Shown here: positions 41,250 through 52,511 of the stretch, piece after piece
Layout of the letters: each line of letters begins with the position of its first letter
How positions within the stretch are numbered: position 1 is the first letter of the stretch
DNA from: Gracilaria gracilis
Lineage: Eukaryota; Rhodophyta; Florideophyceae; Gracilariales; Gracilariaceae
Length of the DNA stretch: 64,000 nt
Direction: 5' to 3'
Assembly: GCA_030374805.1 (NCBI GenBank)
Contig: JARGSG010000101.1
Span: forward strand, 62,001-126,000
The notes under the pieces: model-generated
Database searches by the model: none
The model's input: the letters and a program-made list of their open reading frames with translations, nothing else
Told to the model about the DNA's origin: nothing
Program-made: the position numbers and the translations under genes

Positions 41250-42932
41250 TGCGCCATTTGGCTCACAACCTGAGTCACGGTACCCGCGACAAACACGCCG
41301 CGCACCTACACGGTGGTGGCACATGGCTAGCGCTGCCACATAGCAAACAGTTGAAGTGACTACAAGTGATGAACCGACTTTGACGGAAGCCATGTCGGCG
41401 TCCCCATTGGAGAAGAGCTTATGCGAGACTGCGATCGAAGAAGAACTTGCGTCTCTGGAGAGCAAGGGTACATGGATACCCGATGATTCTCCTGCATCGC
41501 AGCCTCTGCCAAGCCATATCGTCCTGAAAGTGAAGCGGAATGCAGATGGGTCGGTTGAGCGCTTCAAGGCTCGTGTTTTCGCTGGTGGAAATCACCAGGT
41601 CAGGCCTACATGAAGACTTATGCACCAGTTGTGTCTTTTAACCTGGTTCGTATGTTCCTGTACCTCACCTTGTGCCTCCAGATGTTTCTTGCTCAAGTGG
41701 ACGTGAAGACTGCCTTCTTGAATGGCTAGCTGAAGGGGAACTTTTGGGTCACTTGTCCACGTGGTGTGCCTTGGCTGAAGCCCTACTGTTACAAGTTGGT
41801 GAAAGCCATGTACGGACTTAAGCAGGCTCACCTGGCTTGGCATACCAAGTTCAGTCAAGATCTCAAAGACTTAGGATTTCAAGAACGCCCTAGTGCTCCG
41901 TGTGTGTTTAGGCGCCGCATTGGACACAACGCGTACGCATACATCATTGTTTACGTTGATGACCTCCTGGTTTTCACACCAACTGCTGCGCAACGTTCGT
42001 CGCTCTTGGAGGAGCTCAAAGGACTGTATGAACTTCGAGTTCAAGATCGAGTGAGCTTCTACCTTGGCGTTGAGCTGACTTGGGCAGTAGATTCTGAGGG
42101 CCAACTTATGGGCCTCAAGCTTGGACAGCCGCTTTACATCGAGGGAGTGCTACGCCGATTCGGACTGCAAAACTCCAAGCCAGCTCCTAGTCCAATGCTG
42201 GAGTCGTTTTTCTCATCACTAGCCGCGGAGGAAGACAAGACTCCGAGGGACGTACAACTATATCAGCAGATGATTGGGTCCTTGCTGTACTTGGCAGTGC
42301 GCACGCGACTTGATATTCTTGCTCCAGTCCTTATCCTTGCACGATTCCAGAACGCTCCCACAGCATACTGTCACAGAGCTGCGAAGCGAGTACTACGGTA
42401 CCTGCGTGGGACGGTTGTCCATGGGTTGCTCTACCGACCTGGATCTCTGGACTTGAACGGCTTTGTGGACTCAGACTATGCAGGTGACACTACTGATCGT
42501 AAGTCAATGTCCGGATATGTGATCAAACTGGGATCAGCCACTTGCTTCTTCGATGCGAGAAAGCAAGCATCGATTGCGCTCTCCACTGGAGAAGCGGAGT
42601 ACTACGCGTTGACCATGGCTGCTCAAGAAGTTATCTGGATATCGCGAGTGCTTCGGGAGAGCGGCTTTGATGTGAACGAGAAGGTCCCCATTCGCTCGGA
42701 CAATCAATGTGCCATAGATTGGGCTGCTGGTGAGCGATGCCCTTCTTGACGTGCCAAACACATTGACGTGAAGCTTCATTTCATCAGACATATGGTGAAG
42801 GACAATGTCATTGCTGTTGACTATGTTCCTAGTGAGCTAAACGATGCTGATATCCTAACCAAACCGCTGAGCCCTGCAAGAATATTTGCAATTATCAAAC
42901 GAATTGGACTTGGACAGGGACTCGAGGAGGAG
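41250..42932 (+). pseudogene. Linker, RT and RNase H of copia element C
   Basis: Continues element C after element B. Acidic-linker end, then SDEPTLTEAMSASPLEKSL, the RVT_2 core (NADGSVERFKARVFAGGNHQ, MYGLKQAHLAWHTKF, YIIVYVDDLLVFTP near 41950), and RNase H (DSDYAGDTTDRKSMSGYVIK, LSTGEAEYYALTM, NQCAIDWAAGERCP), ending with SELNDADILTKPL-like sequence and the purine tract before 42933. It closely matches element A. Broken in a few places. Confidence 0.88.
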
Positions 42933-43643
42933 TGTTGATGTTGGGACATGGTCGAGTGCCGGTCAGTCCTACAGGTTGGTCTCGGACTACTTGGAAGCAA
43001 AGTTGCAGGGGACGATGGGCACTTTTGGGCACCCTCTTCGCAAGAGCGCATATGCGCCTCTGCTCAACCCCAACGTGAAACGGCAATATGATTGGCTACT
43101 GCAAATGCTCTTGTGCAACGTGGTGTCTACAAGTGCCATGGATTGTATGGAGAGTTATGGTGGTATGGGCCAAGTGGAGCTCTGTGATTGGACGAGGCTT
43201 AGAGTAGTACACCGACTATGCAGATAGCGAGGATGTGCTTTCCTAGGCTGGAATGGGCGGTTTTGCATGCAATATGCGATTCTGGGATGCGCAAGGCGGT
43301 TGGAGTGCCACCATGCAAATTGATGATTTTCTAGATCTGGTTCTGAATCAAAGAACTGGCAATGGATTTGTAGTGTTGATTGATTTAGTTATTTGAAGTT
43401 ATTGTACTCCAGTTTGCGCCCACTTTCCGTGTACAACTGCACACATGTGCAACTTGTAATGACCGCCGTCGTCGCTTGCTGCGACGACGGTGAAGCGCGC
43501 GATAGGGTATTTGTAGATTGCGATCGACGACCGTCGAGTAAACGGGTCGACCCAAGGCCGTCAACCTTCACTTGTTTTACTTTCTCTTTCTTCCATATCC
43601 ATCTCTACTTACTTCCCTTTCAACCCTACCTGCGTGCGTATCG
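42933..43643 (+). repeat. 3' LTR of element C
   Basis: 711 bp, starting TGTTGATGTTGGG, preceded by ctcgaggagga. Its last bases (gcgtatcg) stop just short of the usual end (cgtatcgtta), where inverted element B-like leader begins. Confidence 0.88.
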
Positions 43644-45605
43644 ACAAAACCAAATAAAACTTCAATAGTCGGGTCCACTGGCAGGAAATACTATTCCCGG
43701 TATCCTAGGGTGTCGGACCCCTGACCCCCGGAGACCTTCCGGGTAGGAAACGACTTAAGCAGTCTACCTCCTCCTGCGTTCAAGGAGAAGGCGCGTTGCT
43801 CTCTACGAGATGTCCAGAGGATGGTTAATGGGCAAATATATGCCTTCACCAAGTAAAACCCTCTCTGATCTCTTGCAAGAACTTGCGCGACCTTGAAACA
43901 GCAGCTACTTTGACACCCAAGGTACGCTTCTAGCGAGCAATCAATGAAGCTCACAAGCGGCCTGATCCCAATGGGAGGTCAGCCTTCGATACGTTGCCTC
44001 CTCGTACTAAAAGCCTACTGGACTAGCCAATGAATCAATTGCACGGATCAAAAGCTCCTTATGGATGCCTTCACCGCCGTCCAAGCACCTAACACACAGT
44101 CAGGTTCAACAAACAAAAGTCAAACACCACAACCAAAGTGCAGTACGCCACGGCACCCCGTTAGCTTTAGCGCTCGCGGTACAACACCGTTATTCTCCCA
44201 AAAGGACCGGTGGAGCCCGCTAGTCAGAACGTCCGCCTTGGTTCAAGCCGCCTGGCTCCCGTCCCTGATTACTCGGATCAACCGTTCGTCGCACAGGTAA
44301 TGCACTGATGACCAAAAATGCCGAGCACACACGTAGTGCACGGAATTCAACAACAACTGCTGAGCACAAAGCTAGTGCCCAGACTTCGATAAAAATGGTC
44401 TCAACCTCTCGGATCGGAACCCGCAAACACGACGCGGGGATCCCAGAAACAAGAACAATAGAGCGAGACCAAACCAAGCGGATAGCAATCGACAACGATG
44501 GCAACAACGAGCACCCAAACACAATCACGATAGAGAGTCAACGTCGAACCACTACCAGCACAACGCCCTCAGGGAGGAACGCAAACCGTGAAAGGAATAC
44601 CAACACCAACCAACAACAAGGTCAACACACCCGACGCAACGAGAAGACGGAGATAGAGAAACAGCGAAACGGGTGAACGGCGGTGTGGGAGAGCGGCGAG
44701 AGACGAACGATAACGGCAGAGGTCAGCGGGGCTGGGCCCATAACCTGATGGAGGTTATAGCTAGGAAGGAAAGGCTGATGCAAAGGGAAGGTGGGGATAT
44801 GGAAAAGAAGTTCGCCAGCTCTGGCTCGGATTTACTTGGAGGTGCTTCTGTCACAACTTATATAGCACTACGTCGTCGCACTACCACTCACTTCCACTCG
44901 GAGTAAAACCTAAGCCACTAAGCAGGGACACTCAATACTACCAATCATCATCTAACATAACATAGTAACACTGCCACAATTCATGACAGCTTACAACTAA
45001 CAAGGCACAACAGTGCACAACAGTGCACAACAAGTTACGTGCCTACTCAACAAGTTACGTGCCTACTCAACAAGTTACGTGCCTACTCAACAAGTTACGT
45101 GCCTACTCAACAAGTTACGTGCCTTCACATAACGATGACCATGCACAAATTCACATTGTGCCAATACACTGTAATTCGTTCACCACACCAATACGTGTAT
45201 GCTCCAGCTCACCAAATACCAAGTAACCACAAATTCACTCAATGCCATAAGTTCCCACAACATGTTACCACAGTGTTCGTGTAATCCTCATGACTGTACC
45301 CGACTCATCACCATAGCGCTCAAGTTGCATCAATGTGTTCAACATGTCCACGTACATAACTATGCACACTGTCCAGCATACCCATCTGTGCTAGCTACAC
45401 ACGTGTAGCCCAGAACAACCCAGTAGTGCCATAACACTTGTACACACTACGTTGCATGTGCACATTTGCAGTAGCCAATCAGAAGCCAGTTTCACGTTGA
45501 GTTTGCACAAACGCGCATATGCGCTTTTCCAGCAGCACCCCCCAAAACAGCCCATGCTCCCCTGCACTTTTGGTTTCAGTGACAGCACTAGGTCAACATC
45601 CAACA
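43644..45605 (-). mobile_element. 5' end of a second B-like element (LTR, primer site, leader)
   Basis: Read on the minus strand: LTR from 45605 to 44746, primer site GGTTATGGGCCCAG at 44745-44732, then the B-type leader to 43644, ending about where gag would start. The LTR is 860 bp because it has five units of the 20-bp repeat (45031-45130) against two in the other B LTRs. It abuts element C on one side and a LINE 5'UTR on the other. Only this 5' piece is left; it is a fossil fragment. Confidence 0.85.
45031..45130 (-). repeat. 20-bp minisatellite in the B-type LTR, five units
   Basis: Five copies of caagttacgtgcctactcaa, the last diverging at its end. The element B LTRs carry two units at the corresponding place (near 30506 and 40926). 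Confidence 0.9.
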
Positions 45606-48600
45606 CTGACGCCCTGTTGAATCAGGAATCTCCAGGTTATTGCCACCGGAGAGCCGAAGGAGTACTCGGGGAAACTTGGCGAACGCCAGGACCTATCGGG
45701 AGAAGCCAGAGTGGTACAAGTCGAAGCGGAGCTTCGGAGCGGAAACCTGTGTGTCCACAGAGGCACTCAAGACTGCACCAGAGTGGCCGCGTTCGCTACG
45801 CAGTGACGGCCAAGTGCGGGCACTTGTGTCGGAGCGTCCAAAGCCCTGTGTTACGACTCTCACAGGCACCCCGGCTGCCACCGCCCAGCCTCAGGTTTGT
45901 GAAACCCTCTGGGTGTAGTACCCGCTCCATTGACACGAAGGCAGTGGTTCAGAGTTGACTGCTGTGGGTTTACCCCCACAGAAAACCTCATTTCAGGCAT
46001 CTGAAAAATTTCAACGCCGATCAGGGTGGACCCTGTCACATTTTTGTCGGAGACGCTCCGAATCTGTAGAGAACTGTTTTATCTTTCGAACGAGCTACAT
46101 ATCGCTTCTGGCAGTAAAGGGATCAGAAGTTACAAGCCTCCAGAGTTCATCGACAAATCGCCGTTTTTGACCCTTCTGGGTCACCCCCCTCAAACGACCC
46201 CAAAAACGACGATTTCGCAAAACGTCCAAAAGTTACAAGTATCTTGCACCGTGTCAAAGCCGCCGGCGGTGGGCACATAAATCCAATCATTTGGGACCAA
46301 ATTGGAGCAAAATTGCAAAGTAACTATATCGACGCTGAGCCATCCGTAGTGCCTCAAATTGCGCCTGGACAAGTGCAAAACGAGTTCAAAGTAGTTTAAG
46401 TAGAGTTTTAGAAAAATTTTCAAAAAAATTGAAAACTGACTTCCCACCAAACCACGTCCTTTAACATTGAGAACCGCTTCAGCCCTTTGGCTGACCCTTG
46501 GGAGACCATGGATGGCAATCGCTTCGCACTTCTTGGAAATAGCGAACCTGAATCCGAATCTGGGAGACCAGGTCTATCAAAGACCATTGGGAAGAAAGTA
46601 TCGCCGATCCCAGACCGTAACGGTCCTCAGCCTGTGTGCACCCCGGATGAGGCGAGGGCCACGTTTGGAGCGTTTTTTTTTTCAATCAATTGCTGTTTTA
46701 TTTATAGTGTTCCCAATATCCCATGAAGAGCAGCAGGGTAACAGTTTGGAGCGTGTCGAACGCTCATCAAATGCCCAAACTGCCATTCTAAGAATTCATT
46801 CACTCTAAATGGTGACTCTAAGTTTGGACCCACTGTGCGCTGCTCCGTCAAAGGCTGCCATCGCTCTTTTTACGGGTTGCGGTTTCATGAAATAATTCGA
46901 CCATTTCTGGCGCCGAGCAGCCCCAGGAACGGCTCTCAGCCGTCAGTCGCATGCACTCCTAGGCTTGCCGAGCACTCCATCAGCCACACCAGCACGCCCT
47001 CCAGCGCACCTGTTGCCGTAGTACAGATACCAAAACAGCAATGGGAGTCGATCTGGAGGAGATGCCAGACACTAGACGATCAGGTTGCTCGGCTCACCCA
47101 GCAGCTTCAATCCTCTCGCACCGATGCCACTGTACTACAACAGAAGCAAAAGCAACGTGCTCCAGAAATTGAAGCACGGCCTGTGCAGACGGCCGCGAAC
47201 AGACAGTCACTTAACCCAGCTCCGCCTAACACTGGACGAGCCCAATCGCGGAGAAACCCTGTCCGTGAAGCAAGGACTGGAACAAATACTGATATAAAGA
47301 CTTGGGCGCAGATTGCAAGAGAAGGCCAGCCTCGGTTATTGAACAAGTTAACACCTGAGTTCCTTTCTCGAATGGCTAAGATGGCTCAAAACCTCAAGTC
47401 TGGAGGATATGCTCCACTGCCGACATCTCAATCTCGGCCCCCGAAAAGGGAAGCGCAGTACTTCCGTGGCATACCGCGCGGCCCTTACCGCCCTCTCATG
47501 AGACACCTTCGCAGTGGTCTTCCAAGCCGTTGCGTCATCGCTTTGTCCTTCATAGGACGTTCGATATTGGAAATCGTGACTGCCTCTGACGTTGCTCACA
47601 AACCGGTTTCAGGAATGCGGGCAGCCGGGTACACGCACATGCCTAACCTCGCCGCCATCTCGAATGACATGTCATCGCGAAAGATGATGAGTAAGGTCGA
47701 ATGACGACAGAAGAACCTGGAGCAGGCGCTATATCGCCTGCAGACTGCAGCAACTCGCACAACGTCAGCGTGGGCCAAGCATTGGTATACGTCCCAAGTG
47801 AAGGTAACCCAGGAGTTGATGCACAACGAGCAGCCAACTACACCGAATCAGAATGTGAACCTGACTGCAAACCAGCACGGAAAAGTCAACCGAGATTCTT
47901 CCAATGCAAGTCCGATGGAACCTAAGGGAACTCGTACCAGAGCTGCTGCTCCTATCGACCGACTTGCACCATTGCGAAAACATATTAGGTTCGCAGAGGA
48001 CTCCCAAACAACAGTAGCTGCCGTCGACGCCCATACGAAAATGAGAAGTCATGTACGTCTCGCTGAAGATTCAACCGCATCCATCGTTGAAAGAAGGGCT
48101 CCAACGATGCTTCAGCCCACTGACCGGACGATAGACGGAAATAGTGGGACTGGGACGATTGTCCACTTTGTTTCAGAAGAAGCAGGAGCAACAGAATCTC
48201 TACTGCCTATGAGCAATTTGACTCACTGTGAACAGCCCCTAACACAAGGAGACGATCCGAACATCACTCAACAGTATACCACATCCTTCGAAATTGAACA
48301 ACAATCGCAATCGTCGAACTTGTCCACCGACACTCGACAAAGTGTCGTTTCGATATCTGGGGCAAACAATGAAGCTCATAACATGGTAATTAACGAACTG
48401 CCAGAATTCGCAGAGCACATCACTGCAATCACTGCGAGTACAGGAGCAGTGATCGCCGATCTGAACGATATCACTACGGAAGGGGCCCAAATGAGCCCAT
48501 TGGAACCGCTTCAGACTTCTAATGAGAGTCTGTCATCGGATTGGGACCACGATGGTGCTCCCACTTATGACCACAAAATGCGTCTTCCGAACAGATTGGT

Positions 48601-49511
48601 ACGAAATTTGTTTTCCGTGAGCATTAATGTGCCGTCGAATACGACGCAAACCGGTCCAATTCTACATGATGGTCACCAAAATGGTGAGGTGTTGTGATCC
48701 GAGTTGGTACTTTCAACGTGAGAGGTCTCGCACATAGTGAGGCCGAAGTCCACCGTGCATGAAAAGTTTTAGGATTAGACTTTCTGTGCGTTGTGGAAAC
48801 ATGGGAACGTCCCTCCGATGAGGTGTCGTTGGCATTGCCACATGTGAGTATGGCGCGGGAAGCGGAGTAAAGGAGTCCAGGGCCGAGAGGTGGGATCACG
48901 ATTTCCCATCATCAGCGCTTCTATACGAAGGTCGTGGCCAAGTACGGCACCGCGGCATACCAAATCCTGGCACTGAGAGTTCGCCCAGATCTCAATGTGA
49001 TAGGAGTATATCTTAGTCCGAGCGCTTCAGATGATGACATAAACGGATTCCTGGAGCGATTGAAGTCTTTGATCTGTGGTCCGACGTTATTGGCTGGCGA
49101 ATGGAATGCCCGCCATGGCGACTGGGATCCACGAACAAACAGGCATTGTCTTCGCCTTCGAGCGTGGATTCGCAAATGGGACCTTTTGCCGAGGGCTCCA
49201 TCCGAGTTGACGCCAACGTTTTGCACCCCAAATGGTTCGAGTGTAGTGGATTTCTTCATCTCGAAGCGAGTGTCTGTTCGAAATGTAGCAACAGCAAGTG
49301 GATCGTGGGATGCAATCTCGGATCACAACATGGTTGTTGCAGACATTGACTGGATGACAACTCAATTCTCACCACGAAAACCGAAGATTTCGAGGGCGCA
49401 ACTCAAATGCGTGGACAAAATCGAAGACGCTCAGACGTATTACAAAGCCAATCTGCCTAATGTGGCTTCACGTTTTGACCACGCAACCTCAAAAGAGGAT
49501 CTGGAGGATGC
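45606..49511 (+). mobile_element. LINE with 5'UTR, ORF1 and start of ORF2, broken
   Basis: The LINE starts about 95 bases inside the 5'UTR (gccctgttgaatcaggaatc) and lacks the terminal T-run. ORF1 homology begins near 46437, where the start reads CTG rather than ATG. ORF1 is interrupted by a 72-bp LINE tail (46673-46744) and by a stop at 47702, and ends at 48697 with the same GTGA overlap into ORF2. ORF2 runs through the endonuclease (GGITISHHQRFYTKVVAKYG, GEWNARHGDWDPRTNRH, SDHNMVVADIDW), with a stop near 48762, to KEDLEDA, where another LINE 3' end inserted at 49512. Coding capacity is lost. Confidence 0.85.
46673..46744 (-). mobile_element. 72-bp LINE tail with target-site duplication
   Basis: Ten T, caatcaattgctgttttatt, then about 40 bp of 3'UTR. 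It is flanked by tttggagcg at 46664-46672 and 46745-46753 (possibly 10 bases with the preceding g). It interrupts ORF1 of the surrounding LINE; the empty site is readable at 7555-7565. A very short but clean target-primed insertion. Confidence 0.92.
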
Positions 49512-52511
49512 TTTTTTTTCAATCAATTGCAAATTTTATTTAAAGTGTTCACAATGTCCCATTAAGAGCAGCAAGGTAACACTTTCAAGATGTAAACTAA
49601 CTTGGTCAATTACAAACCAACGCAATCATTCTTACTACTTATAGCACAGATTTACAATTGTGCTTCTTCCAGTACCTCTAGTATTTCGGTCGCCTCTTGC
49701 CTCTCTCCAGGTGACCAGTCTTCCATTCCGAGTAGTACTTTAAGTCTTCCGTACTTCCAGTACACGTGTCCAAGTACATCACGTGCCCCCAATGGGTTTG
49801 CTGGAAACTCATTGAAGTACCATCGGATACCCATCATTCGGTGCGAAACTTTTCGCAACCGAAGAACGGGTGGGTATTTTCCATTTGTCGCACACGGGAT
49901 TTTGCGAACGCGTCTTGCCGAGGCAAGTTTCCACTCCACATCCCGTATCACTCCAATTCCCGTTGTACACACATTATCAATTTCAGATCGCAGTGCCGAA
50001 ATTGAAGGATGTACATTATACAGACACAGTTGCCGACACGCTCGGTTCACCTTCAACTGTCGCGATCTGTGTTTCAATTCAAGATTCAATGCCGTTTCAC
50101 CCCACGATTGATAGTGCCGTTGACGTTTGGAGTCGAGCACAATAAGTCGCAGAGCCGCAGACTCTAGACGACAAAGTGCACGCATCATTGGCACCCGATA
50201 TGTTCCAAACCGAGATGCCATTTTTCCAAGAATCAGTTTGAAGAATGATGCTTCCAGCTTCACTATCACCATTTCCAAATGTGGTGTGAGCCGTACAAGA
50301 TGCAACGCATATTCGTAAATCGACCTCACAAATGCGCGGTACAAACTCACACAGCTGCGCGTATCAAATCCATTCCGCTGCAGACCGGCACCGGCTAGGC
50401 TTCCTAATTGACGTTGGGTATTTTGTACGCGTTCCATGTGCTTGTCGGCTGTTACTACACTGGTGGTTAGAGACACCCCCAGATATACTGCACTACGTAC
50501 CACGCTCAGCTTATCACCCGCAAGTGTGAATATTGCAGAGTGATTTTGGTTTGCAGGCAGTTGCAGTACCATCGACTTGCCGTTTGCAGTATTCTACGGC
50601 ATTTGCATTTCTTTGCCCCAACTACTGCATATGTATAGCAGTTGTTGCAGCCCGCTATCGGTCTTCGCCATCAGAATCATATCGTCGGCAAATGCACTTG
50701 CACCTCGATCCGACACATGATATGGCACTTCCTGCACTCGATACAGCATGGAATCAATATACATGTTGAACAATGTACAGCTGAATGGGTCACCTTGGGG
50801 GACTCCAAGAGTCATTTGTACTTGCTCATCTTTCCAATATCCATTTATGAAAGCGTTGACTGGTTGCAGCAGCAAAGTAGTCATTGCCGCATGCTTCGGT
50901 TGTAACTTCGATGCGCACACTTGCGACAATAGTTTTCGGTTCACTTTGTCGTACGCCTTCGTTAGATCCAGTACTGCCACACGCGAGTGGCCGTTTGTGA
51001 TGATGTTATTCACCTCAACAATCGACTGTTTCGTTCCATTGTACTTTGAAAACCCATACTGATACTCATGAAACTCGATATAGTTCACCACAATCGAGTT
51101 TAATGCAGCCGAAATTGCTTTACGCAAGTGCGACAGAATAGATATCGGTCGGTAGTTGGATGGTACTGAGATGTCGCCTTCCTTGTATATGGGCGATATA
51201 CGTGTCTGCGGCAACGCTAAAGGTATATATACCAACTTCCCGCACGCCCGCCACAGCTTAAGAAGCGTGGACGCGCACAAAGTTGGACTGACCTGTAGCA
51301 TTTCCGATGCCACGTTATCACGTCCAATCGATCTTCACTTCTTTGCATCCTTGATCGAACCTTCCAATGGAATCCGGAACGAGTCCGGAAGGTCAAATGG
51401 GACTGCTTTCACCCCACATTCTGGTGGTTGGTACTCGGCGATAAACTCAGCATAGTCCTGTGGGTCTAATGGATTTCCACGTTCCAGTGCCCGTGCGCTA
51501 TGTTGAGATCGTAATTTCATCACCGAGTTGATTCGGTTCACTGTTTGAGATGCTGTTTCGTCCTCGGCGGTGTCAAGAAATTCGTCCAACAGTTGTCTCT
51601 TCTTTGCCCGACAACGACGTTTAATGAATCGGTCAATCACCTTGTACACATTCCACATTTGAATGTTGCCGCTTCGTTTCCACCGTTTGTAATACGTAGA
51701 TCGCACATGACTCAACTGGTCAAGACTAGAATCCCAGAAGAAGCGATAGCGGTCAGGACGCATTGATACGGAAGTGTTCCAGGGGCTACTGATTGTGTCC
51801 ACAAGTTGGCTCCAAGCATCCTCCAGATCTTCTTTTGAGTTTGCGTGGTCAAAACTTGAAGCCATATTAGGCAGATTGGCTTTGTAATAAGTCTGAGCGT
51901 CTTCGATTTTGTCCACGCATTTGAGTTGCGCCCTCGAAATCTTCTGTTTTCGTGGTGAGAATTGAGTTGTCATCCAGTCAATGTCTGCAACAACCATGTT
52001 GTGATCCGAGATTGCATCCCACGATCCACTTGCTGTTGCTACATTTCGAACAGACACTCGCTTCGAGATGAAGAAATCCACTACACTCGAACCATTTGGG
52101 GTGCAAAACGTTGGCGTCAACTCGGATGGAGCCCTCGGCAAAAGGTCCCATTTGCGAATCTACGCTCGGAGGCGAAGACCATGCCTGTTGGTTCGTTGAT
52201 CCCAGTCGTCATGGCGGGCATTCCAATCCCCAGACAGTAACGTCGGACCCCGGATCAAAGACTTCAATCGCTCCAGGAATCCGCTTATGTCCTCATCTGA
52301 AGCGCTCGGACTAAGATATACTCCTATCACATTGAGATCTGGGCGAACTCTCAGTGCCAGGGTTTGGTATAGCGCGGTGCCGTATTCGGCCACGACCTGC
52401 GTAGAGAAGCTTTGATGATGGAAAATCGTGATCCCACCTCTCGGCGCACGACTCCTATACTCGGCTTCCAGCGCCACCCTCACATGTGGCAATGCCAACG
52501 ACACCACGACC
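49512..52511 (-). mobile_element. LINE 3' part: ORF2, broken
   Basis: Same layout as 3243-6245. The 3' end is at 49512 (T-run, caatcaattgcaaattttat) and the 5' side stops inside the endonuclease at 52511, joined to the 5' end of a plus-strand LINE. Endonuclease: SGDWNARHDDWDQRTNRHG, SDHNMVVADIDW. RT: YKEGDISVPSNYRPISILSH, GVPQGDPFSCTLFNMYIDS, FADDMILMAK. The C-terminal part ends at 49652. Breaks: stop near 50595, frame or stop changes near 51330 and 52160. It shares its head-to-head junction with the copy at 6245/6246, so the two are related by duplication or conversion. Confidence 0.85.

Larger units (their letters stand above)
24989..43643 (+). mobile_element. Copia LTR retrotransposon C, broken and nested
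   Basis: Family C copia element with LTRs at 24989-25700 and 42933-43643, a half-tRNA primer site at 25701, a leader, gag from 26707, protease/integrase from 28389, and RT/RNase H at 41250-42932. Two insertions interrupt it: an inverted solo LTR-C (27670-28383) and element B (30026-41244). Its coding parts are broken in several places besides these. The two LTRs differ at roughly twenty positions by eye (about 97 % identity), clearly older than elements A and B, as the nesting requires. At its left it shares an LTR with a truncated second copy. Confidence 0.88.
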
